This document shows positions 51,519 to 62,944 of a stretch of 64,000 bases of DNA, in pieces. How positions within the stretch are numbered: the stretch's first letter is position 1; each line of letters begins with the position of its first letter. The notes below the pieces were generated by a model. The model worked only from the letters and a program-made list of their open reading frames with translations. It searched no databases and was not told where the DNA came from. Source of the stretch: Fen-178 sp963722575 (lineage in GTDB: Bacteria > Acidobacteriota > Terriglobia > Bryobacterales > Bryobacteraceae); contig CAVRNR010000006.1 of assembly GCA_963722575.1 (NCBI GenBank), positions 620,001 through 684,000 of the forward strand, in the 5' to 3' direction. The translations under genes and the position numbers were made by a program.

Positions 51519-52708
51519 CCGGGCGAATCTGCATCTGGGCCATCTGGCTGGCCGGTCTCGGGTGGGCGCAGACCGCGCCGCCCGACAACGGCCAGTCATA
51601 CTGGACGCAGCAATTCAGCGGCTATTGGAAAGACCTGGCGAGCGGCTCGCGATCCTACTTCACGCAAGACGCCTGGGGGGACAACCTCGACCGGCTGCGG
51701 CTCACCTACGACGGCAAGTATGGGGACTGGTTCGCGGTCCACATCGACTACGACAACGAAATCCACGCCGGTAATTGGATCGGCCTCCCCGATTTCGAGG
51801 TGGTTCGAGACCGCCAGAGCGCCGCCTGGCTCGATCTTCAGCACGTCTTCCTGAACCGCGGCAACCTCTATTGGGACACTTCTCTCTATCGCGGAACTGT
51901 TTCGCTGCACAGCAGCAAGGCGACTCTGACGGTGGGCCGCCAGCGCATCGCTTGGGGGACGGCACGCTTCTGGAGCCCCATGGACATGTTCAATCCGATC
52001 AGCCCGCTGCAAATTGAATCCGAGGAACGCCAAGGCGTGGACGCCGCTTCGCTCGAAATCGGTTCGCCGGGCGCACTGCGGTGGAACGCGGTCTACGCGC
52101 CTCAGGACGGCTTCCGCCGGTCTACTTCGGCGCTCCGGCTCAGCCGGACCATTCACAACACCGATTTCGATGTGGCGGCGGCCCGTTTCGGCCAGGATTG
52201 GACGGCCGGCTTCGATGCCGCCGGCCAGGTCCGCGACGCCGGCGTGCGCGGAGAGTTGACGTACCGGTGGCGCCACCCGATACCCGGCTCGGTCCCCATC
52301 TCGACCCGCGACGCCCTGCGATTGACAATCGGCGGCGACTACGCCTTCGCCAACGGTCTTTACCTGGTGGGCGAGTATTTTTACAACCAGGGCCAGCCGG
52401 ATCTGGCGCAGAACCGGCCGTTCGATCCCAACGTGCTGCTTCAATTCTCGAACGAGATTTTCACGCTGCACCGTCACTTCGTATCAGTTGGCGCAAGCTA
52501 CCCCGTCACGCCTCTTTGGAAGCTGGAAACCTATGTGGTCGGCGACGTGGCCGGACCTTCCGCCGTGGTGTTGCCGCGACTGAGCCACAACCTGACCGCC
52601 AATACGGATCTGAACTTCGGCGCCCAATTGTTCGCGTCCTCCCGGAATGGCGAGTTTCACGGCCTGTCCGATCTGGTTTATATCGAATTCGTGCTGCATT
52701 TCCGTTAA
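51515..52708 (+). CDS. Predicted outer-membrane beta-barrel protein
   Basis: The GTG at 51515, in a GTGA overlap with the ATPase stop, gives 397 residues with a signal peptide (RICIWAIWLAGLGWAQ). The remainder alternates polar and hydrophobic residues in strand-sized runs (LRLTYDGKYGDWFAVHIDYD, LTIGGDYAFANGLYLVGEYF) and ends in FVLHFR, close to the aromatic C-terminus usual for barrels. The part WDTSLYRGTVSLHSSKATLT / GRQRIAWGTARFWSPMDMF recalls DUF1302/porin-like proteins that accompany LolA-like/FtsX genes. Role as outer-membrane end of the exporter is inferred. Confidence 0.72.
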   Translation: MTGRICIWAIWLAGLGWAQTAPPDNGQSYWTQQFSGYWKDLASGSRSYFTQDAWGDNLDRLRLTYDGKYGDWFAVHIDYDNEIHAGNWIGLPDFEVVRDRQSAAWLDLQHVFLNRGNLYWDTSLYRGTVSLHSSKATLTVGRQRIAWGTARFWSPMDMFNPISPLQIESEERQGVDAASLEIGSPGALRWNAVYAPQDGFRRSTSALRLSRTIHNTDFDVAAARFGQDWTAGFDAAGQVRDAGVRGELTYRWRHPIPGSVPISTRDALRLTIGGDYAFANGLYLVGEYFYNQGQPDLAQNRPFDPNVLLQFSNEIFTLHRHFVSVGASYPVTPLWKLETYVVGDVAGPSAVVLPRLSHNLTANTDLNFGAQLFASSRNGEFHGLSDLVYIEFVLHFR

Positions 52709-52770
52709 CCTGTTCCGGGGCGCTCGGAGCGCGACATGGAAGTGGCAAGCACGCAGTTCTTTGTGGTTTG

Positions 52771-52818
52771 GGCAGGCTAAAGCATGCCCCACCTTGGTGG
52801 GGCATGCTTTAGCTTGCC
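52771..52818. repeat. 48-bp palindrome, family A copy 2
   Basis: Same element as at 2507, with a single arm mismatch (GGCAGGCT against AGCTTGCC) and a TT centre instead of AA. It sits between two rightward genes in the 258-base gap 52709-52966. Confidence 0.85.
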
Positions 52819-52966
52819 CTTTGTTTCCCCGAGGAAGAGCGCGATTCGGGCTGGAAAAAGGCGGCGGCAAAGACCGCCGCGGGCGCGATTTCCCGAACGA
52901 TGGGTCCGAAATATGGTTATACTGGAGGAGTTCGGTCGCAATGGACCGAGAGGAGGTTACTGGCCG

Positions 52967-54139
52967 ATGTCAGTTTCACGCAGATCGTTTTTCGCCCGCG
53001 CCGGGGCGATTGCCGCCGCCCAGGGGCTGGCTATGAAGGCGCAGCAGAAGCCGCCCGTGGATCCGGGGGCGACGCCGCAGGACCCTCGCATGGGTGTTGG
53101 CAATATCGAGAAACAGTTCAAGTATTACGACGGCCGCTCCAAAGTGGCCCTGATCAAGGGCGACGAGCGGCGCAAGAACGTTTCCGATGCGCTGGTTGCG
53201 ATCAACGACCAGATCCAGCCCGTTCTTAAGACGAGGAAGTACGTTCTCATCAAACCGAACGGCAGCGACCCATCGCGGGCACTGATTTCCACCCAAGCCG
53301 ACACCGTGCGCGGGATCCTCGACTACCTGGCTCCCCGCTTCAAAGGGCAGGTGGTGGTGGCTGAATGCTGCGGCACTCCGGCCGCGAAGGCCACCACCGA
53401 ATTCGGCTGGGACAAGATCTTCGCCGAGCACAAGGCGTTCGACATGAAGTTCCTGGTTCCCAACGAGGACGAAAACCGCGTCGCGCTGCTGTACGGCATC
53501 GACTACGACATGCATCTGATCCCCATCCGGATGGGCGCTCGATTCGTGGACCCCGATGCTTTCGTGATTTCCTCGGCGGTGCTGAAGACGCACAACATGG
53601 TGGTGGCCACCATGACGATCAAGAACATGGTTCTGGGAGCGGCCATGACTCCGCCTCCCGGAGTGAAGGCGGATTGGGGGGCGAGCGACAAGCGCAAGTT
53701 CCACGTGGGCATCCGGGCGGGCAACTACAACATATATCTAGGCGCCCGCATGATGAAGCCGAACTGGGGAGTGGGCCTCATCGACGGGTACGAGGGCATG
53801 GAAGGAAACGGTCCCGTTTCCGGCACCCCGGTGCCGCATCGCATCGCCATCGCCTCGACGGATTTCCTGGCGGCGGATCGCGTGGGCCTGGCGTGCATGG
53901 AAATCGACGCCGGTTGGCCGGGCTATCTGAACTACGCCTATGAGGGCGGCCTGGGCCAATACGATCTGGCCAAGATCGACGTGCTGGGCACCAAGATCGC
54001 CGACGTGCAACGGAAGTACCGGCTGCACGCGGATGTGGACCGGATGCTGGAGTGGCGCGGCCCGATGCAGGACTTGCCGCCCAACCTGGGCCGCAACCGG
54101 ATGCGGATGGAACAGGAACTCGCGGCGTATTGCGTTTGA
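52967..54139 (+). CDS. Tat-exported DUF362-family protein
   Basis: The ATG at 52967 (MSVSRRSFFARAGAIAAAQG) gives a twin-arginine signal and 390 residues; AGGAGG lies ten bases upstream. The body is DUF362-like: KVALIKGDERRKNVSDAL, YVLIKPNGSDPSRALISTQA, VVVAECCGTPAAKATTEFGW, SSAVLKTHNMVVATMTIKNM and LIDGYEGMEGNGPVSGTPVP. No cysteine-rich ferredoxin part is attached, unlike some DUF362 proteins. The function of the domain is unknown, though it is often found in redox or cofactor contexts. Alternative upstream ATGs lack the Tat leader position. Confidence 0.8.
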   Translation: MSVSRRSFFARAGAIAAAQGLAMKAQQKPPVDPGATPQDPRMGVGNIEKQFKYYDGRSKVALIKGDERRKNVSDALVAINDQIQPVLKTRKYVLIKPNGSDPSRALISTQADTVRGILDYLAPRFKGQVVVAECCGTPAAKATTEFGWDKIFAEHKAFDMKFLVPNEDENRVALLYGIDYDMHLIPIRMGARFVDPDAFVISSAVLKTHNMVVATMTIKNMVLGAAMTPPPGVKADWGASDKRKFHVGIRAGNYNIYLGARMMKPNWGVGLIDGYEGMEGNGPVSGTPVPHRIAIASTDFLAADRVGLACMEIDAGWPGYLNYAYEGGLGQYDLAKIDVLGTKIADVQRKYRLHADVDRMLEWRGPMQDLPPNLGRNRMRMEQELAAYCV

Positions 54140-54140
54140 G

Positions 54141-54172
54141 GGCGGTTGGCAGGCGGAACCGCCTGCCCCACC
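54141..54172. repeat. Family B element 4 (nested hairpin with CCCCACC end)
   Basis: GGCGGTT and AACCGCC enclose GGCAGGCGG, whose own partner CCGCCTGCC overlaps the second arm; it ends TGCCCCACC. It lies between the DUF362 gene and the convergent SDR gene. Confidence 0.6.
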
Positions 54173-54181
54173 TTCTAAGCC

Positions 54182-54901
54182 TTAGCTCATGAACCAGCCG
54201 CCGTTGACGTTGATCGTTTGTCCGGTCATGTAGCCGTTTCTCACGAGCATCACGGCCACTTGGGCGACTTCGTCGACGTGCCCGAATCGGCCTACCGGGA
54301 TGTGAGACGCTTGCGCGTTGGGATTGGATGTCACCATCTCAGTCTCAATCAGCGCCGGCGCGATGGCATTCACCCGGATGCCCTCCTTGGCCAGGTGCCT
54401 GGCGTAGTAGCGCGTGAGGCCAAGCATGCCGGCTTTCGATGCGGCATAGTGCGGACCGACCACTCCGCCAACTTGCGCCGCCACCGAAGACACGTTCACG
54501 ATCCGGCCCCATTGGCGCGCCCGCATACCGGGCAGCACTGCCTGGGTCACCAGAAAAGCGGATTTCAGGTTCACGTCGATCAGGTCGTCCCAATCCCGCT
54601 CGGTGATCTCCTCGATGGCCTGTGGACGGGCGATGCCGGCGTTGTTGATGAGGATGTCGATGGGGCCCGCGGCTGCGACCAGGCGATCGACGTCGCTTCG
54701 CACGGAGACATCGGCCTGGATGCTGACACATCGTTTGCCCGACCGGGTGATTTGCGACTCCACCTCATGCGCCTCGCGCGAGCGGGACAGGTAATTGACT
54801 ACGACATCGGCGCCGGCCTCGGAAAGGGCCAATGCGATGGCGCGGCCAATGCCCCGGCTGGCGCCAGTGACCAGGGCGACTCTTCCGTTCAGGTCATCCA
54901 T
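54182..54901 (-). CDS. SDR-family oxidoreductase, FabG-like
   Basis: The ATG at 54901 (MDDLNGRVALVTG) gives 239 residues. The Rossmann motif GASRGIG is at 13-19, NNAG at 86-89, and the catalytic residues Asn111, Ser139, Tyr152 and Lys156 (YAASK) are all present. The end MTGQTINVNGGWFMS is typical of 3-oxoacyl-[acyl-carrier-protein] reductase-like enzymes. It should reduce or oxidise a hydroxyl/keto substrate with NAD(P)H in the cytoplasm. No fatty-acid genes are nearby, so sugar or secondary alcohol metabolism is as likely as lipid synthesis. It diverges from the GH51 gene. Confidence 0.9.
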   Translation of the reverse strand: MDDLNGRVALVTGASRGIGRAIALALSEAGADVVVNYLSRSREAHEVESQITRSGKRCVSIQADVSVRSDVDRLVAAAGPIDILINNAGIARPQAIEEITERDWDDLIDVNLKSAFLVTQAVLPGMRARQWGRIVNVSSVAAQVGGVVGPHYAASKAGMLGLTRYYARHLAKEGIRVNAIAPALIETEMVTSNPNAQASHIPVGRFGHVDEVAQVAVMLVRNGYMTGQTINVNGGWFMS

Positions 54902-54925
54902 ACGCAGAGTGTAACCGCGGAAAGA

Positions 54926-54952
54926 CACCGGCGACAAGATCGCCGGCGCCAC
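54926..54952 (+). repeat. Family C solo arm
   Basis: One 27-bp arm of the element at 13545-13571, with a single difference, carrying the same internal hairpin CCGGCGA-CAAGA-TCGCCGG. As at 13.5 kb, it lies just upstream of an exported glycosidase gene (start at 54977). Confidence 0.7.
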
Positions 54953-54976
54953 AAGGGTTATAGTGGTTCCAAAGCT

Positions 54977-56980
54977 ATGTTCACCAAAATCATTCCACTC
55001 GCATTCTGCGCCTTGCTCGCGGCTGCGCCGGGGCAGGCGGCGGACGCAGTCGTTCTCCAGATCAAGGCCGACCAGGTGGCGGCGCACGTCAGCCCGAGGC
55101 TCTACGGGCTGATGACGGAGGAGATCAATTTCTCCTACGATGGCGGACTGTACGCGGAGCTGGTTCGCAATCGCAGCTTCAAGGAAGATGCCAAACAGCC
55201 GGTGCATTGGCAGCTTGTCCAGGAACAGGGTGGAACGGGAACCATGGCGCTCGACCCCAGCCAGCCGTTCAACGACGCCATTCCGACCAGCCTGAAACTT
55301 ACCGTGACCAAGGCCGCCGCAAACCAGCGGGTGGGGATCGCCAACGAGGGTTTTTGGGGCATTCCGGTGAAACCGAACACGCGCTACCGGGCCTCGTTCT
55401 ACGCCAAGGCCGAAGGATTCACCGGGCCAATTCGGATTGCCATTGTGAGCAACGATGGCGCCACGGTCCACGCCAGCGCACAGGTGCGGCGAGTCACCGG
55501 GAGTTGGAAGAAGTATGAGGCCATTCTGACCACGCGCGCGGCCAAGCCATCGGCGGAGAACCGGCTGGTCATTTCAACCGGCAGCGCGGGCACGGTCTGG
55601 TTCAACATGGTGTCGTTGTTTCCGCCGACGTGGAACAACCGTCCCAACGGCAACCGGAAAGATATCATGCAGCTCCTGGCCGATATGAAGCCGAGCTTCC
55701 TGCGGTTTCCGGGCGGCAATTACGTGGAAGGGCGCACCATCGCCACGCGCTTCGATTGGAAGAAGACCATCGGCGACATTTCCGAGCGGCCGGGGCACAT
55801 GAACGACGCCTGGCGGTACTGGTCGTCGGACGGCATGGGGCTGCTGGAGTTTCTGGAATGGTGCGAAGACCTGCACATGGAGCCCGTGCTGGCGATCTAT
55901 GCCGGCTACTCGCTGGCCGGCGAGCGCGTTGCGCCGGGGAAAGACTTGCAGCCTTTCGTTCAGGACGCGATTGACGAAATCGAATATGTGACCGGTGCGG
56001 CCAGTACCACGTGGGGCGCGCGGCGCGCCAAGGACGGGCATCCGGCGCCCTTCAAGCTGGAATACGTCGAGGTGGGCAACGAGGACCAGTTCGACCGGCA
56101 GACGGGAAGTTATGCCGGCCGGTTTGCGCAGTTCTTCGATGCCATCAAGGCGAAGTATCCCAAGCTGAATGTGATCACCACCGCCCGGGTGAGCACCCGC
56201 ACTCCCGACGTCCTCGACGAACACTACTATCGCCGCTCGGAAGACGAGATGGCGTCCCATGCCCACGATTACGATACGCGCGAGCGCACCGGGCCGAAAA
56301 TTTTCGTCGGCGAGTGGGCCACGCGGGTGGGCGCGCCCACACCCAACATGAGCGGCGCGCTGGGAGACGCGGCCTGGATGACGGGCATGGAACGAAACTC
56401 GGACCTGGTCATCATGGAGTCCTATGCCCCGCTGTTTGTCAACGTGAACAAGGGCGCGATGCAGTGGCCCACGGATCTGATCGGTTTTGACGCCATGGGG
56501 AGCTATGGCTCGCCGGCGTATTACGCCCAGCAGATGTTCAGCACGCACCATGGCGATGTGGTTCTTCCGGCGGCCGCGCAGGGCATTCCCACGCGGGAAT
56601 GGCAGCCACCGGCGCCGGGAGGACGCCGCGGCGCGCCCGGCACTCCGCCGCCTCCGCCGCAGCCAGCGCCACCGCCGCAACAGGTGCCGATGGTCTTCTT
56701 CGACGCCACGCGGGACAGCCAGACCGGAACCATCTATCTGAAGGTGGTGAACCGGGCTGGCACGCCGCAGCCGGTGCAGGTGGAAATCAGCGGACTGGCC
56801 GCCGTGGAGGCCAAGGGACAGGCCATCACGCTGAGCGCCAGCAGCCCGGATGATACGAATTCGATCACGGAGCCGACCAAGATCGTGCCCGGCACCACCA
56901 ACGTGGACGGACTGGGCGTCAACTTCACGCGCACGTTCCCGCCCTACTCCATCACCGTTTTGGAGATGAAGGGGAAGTAG
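54977..56980 (+). CDS. Exported alpha-L-arabinofuranosidase (GH51)
   Basis: The ATG at 54977 gives a signal peptide (MFTKIIPLAFCALLAAAPGQA) and 667 residues. The GH51 domain is clear: ISPxLYGxxxEEI-like start (HVSPRLYGLMTEEINFSYDG), RFPGGNYVEGR, the acid/base Glu369 in VEVGNED and the nucleophile Glu446 in FVGEWATR. An inserted carbohydrate-binding-like domain (KLTVTKAAANQ ... WFNMVSLFPP) precedes the barrel. A Pro/Gly/Gln-rich loop at about 542-572 interrupts the C-terminal beta domain. The enzyme removes arabinose side chains from arabinan, arabinoxylan or pectin outside the cytoplasm. Confidence 0.9.
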   Translation: MFTKIIPLAFCALLAAAPGQAADAVVLQIKADQVAAHVSPRLYGLMTEEINFSYDGGLYAELVRNRSFKEDAKQPVHWQLVQEQGGTGTMALDPSQPFNDAIPTSLKLTVTKAAANQRVGIANEGFWGIPVKPNTRYRASFYAKAEGFTGPIRIAIVSNDGATVHASAQVRRVTGSWKKYEAILTTRAAKPSAENRLVISTGSAGTVWFNMVSLFPPTWNNRPNGNRKDIMQLLADMKPSFLRFPGGNYVEGRTIATRFDWKKTIGDISERPGHMNDAWRYWSSDGMGLLEFLEWCEDLHMEPVLAIYAGYSLAGERVAPGKDLQPFVQDAIDEIEYVTGAASTTWGARRAKDGHPAPFKLEYVEVGNEDQFDRQTGSYAGRFAQFFDAIKAKYPKLNVITTARVSTRTPDVLDEHYYRRSEDEMASHAHDYDTRERTGPKIFVGEWATRVGAPTPNMSGALGDAAWMTGMERNSDLVIMESYAPLFVNVNKGAMQWPTDLIGFDAMGSYGSPAYYAQQMFSTHHGDVVLPAAAQGIPTREWQPPAPGGRRGAPGTPPPPPQPAPPPQQVPMVFFDATRDSQTGTIYLKVVNRAGTPQPVQVEISGLAAVEAKGQAITLSASSPDDTNSITEPTKIVPGTTNVDGLGVNFTRTFPPYSITVLEMKGK

Positions 56981-57033
56981 CCGGAGTTTTTCTCTCCGCC
57001 CGCAACTCCTTCTAAAATAGTGCTCAATAAAGC

Positions 57034-57062
57034 TTGACATTACTGCACTCATATTATATTAT
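57034..57062 (+). promoter_or_regulatory. Sigma-70-type promoter of hsp20
   Basis: TTGACA (57034-57039), 17 bases, TATTAT (57057-57062), in a markedly AT-rich stretch between GC-rich genes. A leader of about 50 bases with AGGAG precedes the hsp20 ATG. Confidence 0.65.
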
Positions 57063-57122
57063 TGTTATTAGATGAGGTCGCCATGCGGCCTCTAAACTAA
57101 ACATATGAGGAGTCTAAACACC

Positions 57123-57545
57123 ATGTCTCTCAGTCATTACGACCCGTTAGCCAATCTGCGCCTGTTCGAAGACGCCTTCTCCCGGATGCTGACCGAACCC
57201 CAAACCAACCGCCCCTGGGCGCCGGCGGTGGATATATACGAGACCGAAAACGAACTGGTTCTGAAAGCCGATTTGCCGGATGTCGACCTGAAGGACATCA
57301 ACGTCCGCGTGGAAAACCAGACGCTCACCATCTCCGGCGAGCGCAACTTCGAAAAGAAGGACACCACCAAGGGCTATCACCGCATCGAGCGCAACTACGG
57401 CAGCTTTGTGCGCAGCTTCTCGGTGCCCAACAGCTTCGACACCGAACACATCGCCGCCGAGTTCAAGAACGGCGTGTTGAGCGTGACGCTTCCCAAGAAG
57501 GAAGCCGCCAAGCCGCGCCAGGTCAAAGTCGAAGTCAAGGCCTGA
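57123..57545 (+). CDS. Small heat-shock protein Hsp20
   Basis: A 140-residue alpha-crystallin-type chaperone. I chose the ATG at 57123 (MSLSHYDPLANLRLFEDAFS), with AGGAG ten bases upstream, over the one at 57105. The alpha-crystallin domain spans about 38-132 (AVDIYETENELVLKADLPDV, ISGERNFEKKD, GVLSVTLPKKEAAKPR). The C-terminal I-x-I anchor motif is not obvious. It binds unfolding proteins during stress and hands them to disaggregases; clpB lies 185 bases downstream. Confidence 0.93.
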   Translation: MSLSHYDPLANLRLFEDAFSRMLTEPQTNRPWAPAVDIYETENELVLKADLPDVDLKDINVRVENQTLTISGERNFEKKDTTKGYHRIERNYGSFVRSFSVPNSFDTEHIAAEFKNGVLSVTLPKKEAAKPRQVKVEVKA

Positions 57546-57610
57546 AGCATCGAATTCCCAGAGCCGCGACCGTAAGGAGCTGTGAGAATATCGCCCGCAA
57601 GCGGACAATG

Positions 57611-57658
57611 GGCAAGCTAAAGCATGCCCCACATTGGTGGGGCATGCTTTAGCTTGCC
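57611..57658. repeat. 48-bp palindrome, family A copy 3
   Basis: Same element as at 2507 and 52771, with one arm mismatch near the centre (CCACA-TT-GGTGG). It lies between hsp20 and clpB, where it could end or attenuate hsp20 transcripts. Confidence 0.85.
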
Positions 57659-57730
57659 AAATCCTTCACGGCTTCGGGCCGGGATGCCTTCAGGGGCGCC
57701 CGGCCCTATATTTATTTATAGGGGGACCAA

Positions 57731-60361
<2,631 letters not shown>

Positions 60362-60367
60362 CCCGAT

Positions 60368-61216
60368 ATGACCACCAACACTCTCAAGACCGCCGCCCTG
60401 CTGGGCCTGCTCAGCGCGCTCCTGCTTGTCGGCGGCGAGGCGCTGTATGGCACCCAGGGCCTTTACATCGGCCTGTTTTTCGCCTTTGCGATGAACTTCG
60501 CCGGCTATTTCTTCTCCGACAAAATTGCGCTGATGTCGTATTCCGCGCAGCCGGTGAGTGAAACCGAGAACCCCGAGGTGTACGCCCGAGTCGCGCCCAT
60601 CGTGCGGAATCTCTGCCAGCGCATGGGTCTCCCCATGCCCAAACTCTGGCTCATCCCGGACGATTCGCCGAACGCCTTCGCCACCGGCCGCAACCCGGCG
60701 CACGCCTCGGTGGCCGTCACCGCCGGTATCCTACGGCTCATGAGCGACACGGAAATCGAGGGCGTGGTGGCGCATGAGCTGGGCCACGTGCTGCACCGCG
60801 ACATTCTCATCAGCTCGGTGGCCGGCATGTTGGCGGCGGCCATTACCATGCTGGCGCGGATGGCCTTCTGGTTCGGCGGTTCGCGGGATGACGACAACCG
60901 CGGCGGGGGAATTGCGGGCGCGCTGCTCATGATGATTCTGGCGCCCATCGCCGCCATGCTCATCCAGATGGCCATCTCGCGCTCGCGCGAATACGATGCC
61001 GACGCCGCCTCCGCCAAGTACGTCGGCTCCCCCTACCCGCTCATCGGGGGCTTGCAAAAGCTCGAAACCTGGTCCAAGCGCATCCCCATGGACGCCTCGC
61101 CCGCCACGGCCCACATGTTCATCATCAAGCCGTTCACGGGCCAAAGCATGATGCGCCTGTTTTCGACGCACCCCGCGACCGCGGACCGCATCGCCCGTTT
61201 ACAGGCCATGCGATGA
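60368..61216 (+). CDS. htpX: HtpX-like M48 membrane metalloprotease
   Basis: A 282-residue membrane protease with two N-terminal helices (LLGLLSALLLVGGEAL, YIGLFFAFAMNFAGYFF) and two more after the active site. The zinc motif HELGH is at 136-140 and the third ligand Glu lies in SRSREYDADA. FATGRNPAHASVAVT is the conserved substrate-groove strand of HtpX. It degrades damaged membrane proteins under stress and here directly follows clpB. Its last four bases overlap the next gene. Confidence 0.92.
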   Translation: MTTNTLKTAALLGLLSALLLVGGEALYGTQGLYIGLFFAFAMNFAGYFFSDKIALMSYSAQPVSETENPEVYARVAPIVRNLCQRMGLPMPKLWLIPDDSPNAFATGRNPAHASVAVTAGILRLMSDTEIEGVVAHELGHVLHRDILISSVAGMLAAAITMLARMAFWFGGSRDDDNRGGGIAGALLMMILAPIAAMLIQMAISRSREYDADAASAKYVGSPYPLIGGLQKLETWSKRIPMDASPATAHMFIIKPFTGQSMMRLFSTHPATADRIARLQAMR

Positions 61217-62373
61217 ACGAAGTCCGCGTCAACCGGAAGGCAGCCGGCCGCATTGCCTCCGGGCACCCGTGGATTTTTTCGAGCGACATCGCAGATCGCG
61301 ATGGCGCCCAGCCCGGTGAAGCCGTAAAGGTGGCGGACTTCCGCGGCCGCCCGCTGGGCACGGCGCATTACAGCTCCGCGTCGCAGATTGCGCTCCGCAT
61401 GCTCTCGCCGCGGGTCGAGGAGATCGGCCGCGATTTCTATTCGCGCCGTCTGCGCGCCGCCGAGGAACACCGCCGAACGGTTGTGCGCGACACCGACGCC
61501 TATCGCGTGGTGCATGGCGAGGCCGATCTGCTGCCGGCGCTCGTGGTCGATCGCTATGGCGAATACCTGGTCATGCAGACGCTCGATCAGGGCATGGACG
61601 CTGCCAAGAGCGAGATTTCGACTTGCCTGGAGGAAATCTTCCAACCGCGCGGCATCGTGGCCCGCAATGACGTGGCTGTCCGCACCAAGGAGCAGTTGCC
61701 GCTCGAAACGGCGGTGCTGGCGGGCGAAGTGCCGGAATCGGTGGCCATCCACATGAACGGGTTCAACCTGCGCGCCGACCTGTTGGGCGGGCAGAAGACC
61801 GGCATCTTTCTGGATCAGCGCGAGAACTACGTCGCCGCCGCCCGCTATGCCCACGGCAAGGCCCTCGATTGCTTCACTTCCACCGGCGGCTTCGCCCTGC
61901 ACCTGGCTGGCAAGTGCGAAAGTGTCGAGGCCGTGGACAGCTCCGGCCCCGCTTTGGCCACGGCGCGCCTGAACGCCGAAGCCAACGGCATTGCCAACAT
62001 TCATTTTCAGGAAGCCGATGTCTTCGAGCTGCTGGCCGGTTACGCCGCCGCGCGCCGCCAGTATTCCTTCGTCGTGCTGGACCCGCCGGCCTTCGCCAAG
62101 TCTCGTCACAACCTGGAAGCGGCAGTGACGGGGTATCGCGAGATCAACCTGCGCGCCTTGCGCCTGCTGGGACCCGGCGGAATCCTGGTCACCTGCTCTT
62201 GCTCGCACCACCTCGGCGAGGCGATGTTCCTGGAATTGATCGCCCAGGCCTCACTCGACGCCGGCCGCACCGTGCGCGTTCTGGAGCGCCGCACGCAAGC
62301 GCAGGACCACCCCATTCTGCTCACCGTTCCCGAGACGCACTACCTGAAGTGTCTGATCCTGGAAGTGGTGTAG
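61213..62373 (+). CDS. RlmI-like class I rRNA methyltransferase with PUA domain
   Basis: A 386-residue SAM-dependent methyltransferase beginning in an ATGA overlap with the protease gene. An N-terminal PUA domain (VRVNRKAAGRIASGHPWIFS, AVKVADFRGRPLGTAHYS) is followed by the RlmI/RlmK-type middle (FNLRADLLGGQKTGIFLDQR) and the Rossmann catalytic domain with ALDCFTSTGGFAL, VEAVDSS, and LDPPAFAKS; GGILVTCSCSHHL follows. Family members make m5C in 23S rRNA. The exact target base is inferred. Confidence 0.9.
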   Translation: MNEVRVNRKAAGRIASGHPWIFSSDIADRDGAQPGEAVKVADFRGRPLGTAHYSSASQIALRMLSPRVEEIGRDFYSRRLRAAEEHRRTVVRDTDAYRVVHGEADLLPALVVDRYGEYLVMQTLDQGMDAAKSEISTCLEEIFQPRGIVARNDVAVRTKEQLPLETAVLAGEVPESVAIHMNGFNLRADLLGGQKTGIFLDQRENYVAAARYAHGKALDCFTSTGGFALHLAGKCESVEAVDSSGPALATARLNAEANGIANIHFQEADVFELLAGYAAARRQYSFVVLDPPAFAKSRHNLEAAVTGYREINLRALRLLGPGGILVTCSCSHHLGEAMFLELIAQASLDAGRTVRVLERRTQAQDHPILLTVPETHYLKCLILEVV

Positions 62374-62398
62374 GGGCCGGGCATGCCGGGCCCGTTTC

Positions 62399-62490
62399 GA
62401 GCCCGTAGGGCGCAAGATAGTAGCCCACGGCGCAAGCCGTCGGGAACGGAATGCACGGTTGGCATAGCCCCGGACAGGGGCGTAAGAGTG
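62399..62490 (-). repeat. Family D repeat, left flank of the transposase
   Basis: Inverted copy of 62942-63034, with about nine mismatches and one indel over roughly 88 positions by eye. It holds the same three hairpins. It ends two bases before the transposase stop codon. Confidence 0.85.
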
Positions 62491-62491
62491 C

Positions 62492-62944
62492 TTATCCCCA
62501 GAGGTCCGTCACATCGTATTCCAGCCCGTGCTTTCTCAGGAGCGTGAGAAACTCCTCCTGGAAAGACACCCTGCGGTGGTGCTCTTCCTGCGAGGCGATG
62601 TAGTTTCTGACGTCGCCCAACCGGGAGCCGCTCACGGTGAAAGCGCCGTATCCGGCCTGCCAGCCGAAGCGCTTTCGTTCCGGAAACTGCTCGTGCACCC
62701 AGCGCGAGGAATTGGCTTTCAGCACTCTTAGCATGTCGGCTATGGATACGGCCGCGGGAATCGATAGCAGCAGGTGGACGTGGTCTGCCGGGCCGTTGAT
62801 GATCAAAGCCGCCCCCTTGCATTCCCGGACAATGCCGCCCATATACGGGAAAAGCCGCGCGGCCAAGTCGGGCGACAAGTCGGGCGCACGGTCCTTGGTG
62901 GAGAAGACGACGTGCACGAGCAGGGAGGTGTAGGTGTGCGGCAT
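62492..62944 (-). CDS. REP-associated tyrosine transposase (IS200/IS605-like Y1 family)
   Basis: A 150-residue single-domain Y1 transposase. The HUH pair is HVH (His55 and His57 in GPADHVHLLLSIP) and the nucleophile candidate is Tyr115 in NYIASQEEHHRR. The size, the absence of a TnpB partner, and the flanking palindromic repeats fit the RAYT group, which nicks single-stranded REP hairpins. Its start codon lies inside the right-hand repeat and its stop touches the left-hand repeat, so gene and repeats form one compact unit. It looks intact. Confidence 0.88.
   Translation of the reverse strand: MPHTYTSLLVHVVFSTKDRAPDLSPDLAARLFPYMGGIVRECKGAALIINGPADHVHLLLSIPAAVSIADMLRVLKANSSRWVHEQFPERKRFGWQAGYGAFTVSGSRLGDVRNYIASQEEHHRRVSFQEEFLTLLRKHGLEYDVTDLWG

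Noticed and set aside
57015..57051. Possible CIRCE operator (AGTGC...GCACT) before hsp20
   Set aside because: The half-sites have the opposite order and the wrong spacing compared with the TTAGCACTC-N9-GAGTGCTAA consensus; only the sigma-70 promoter was kept.
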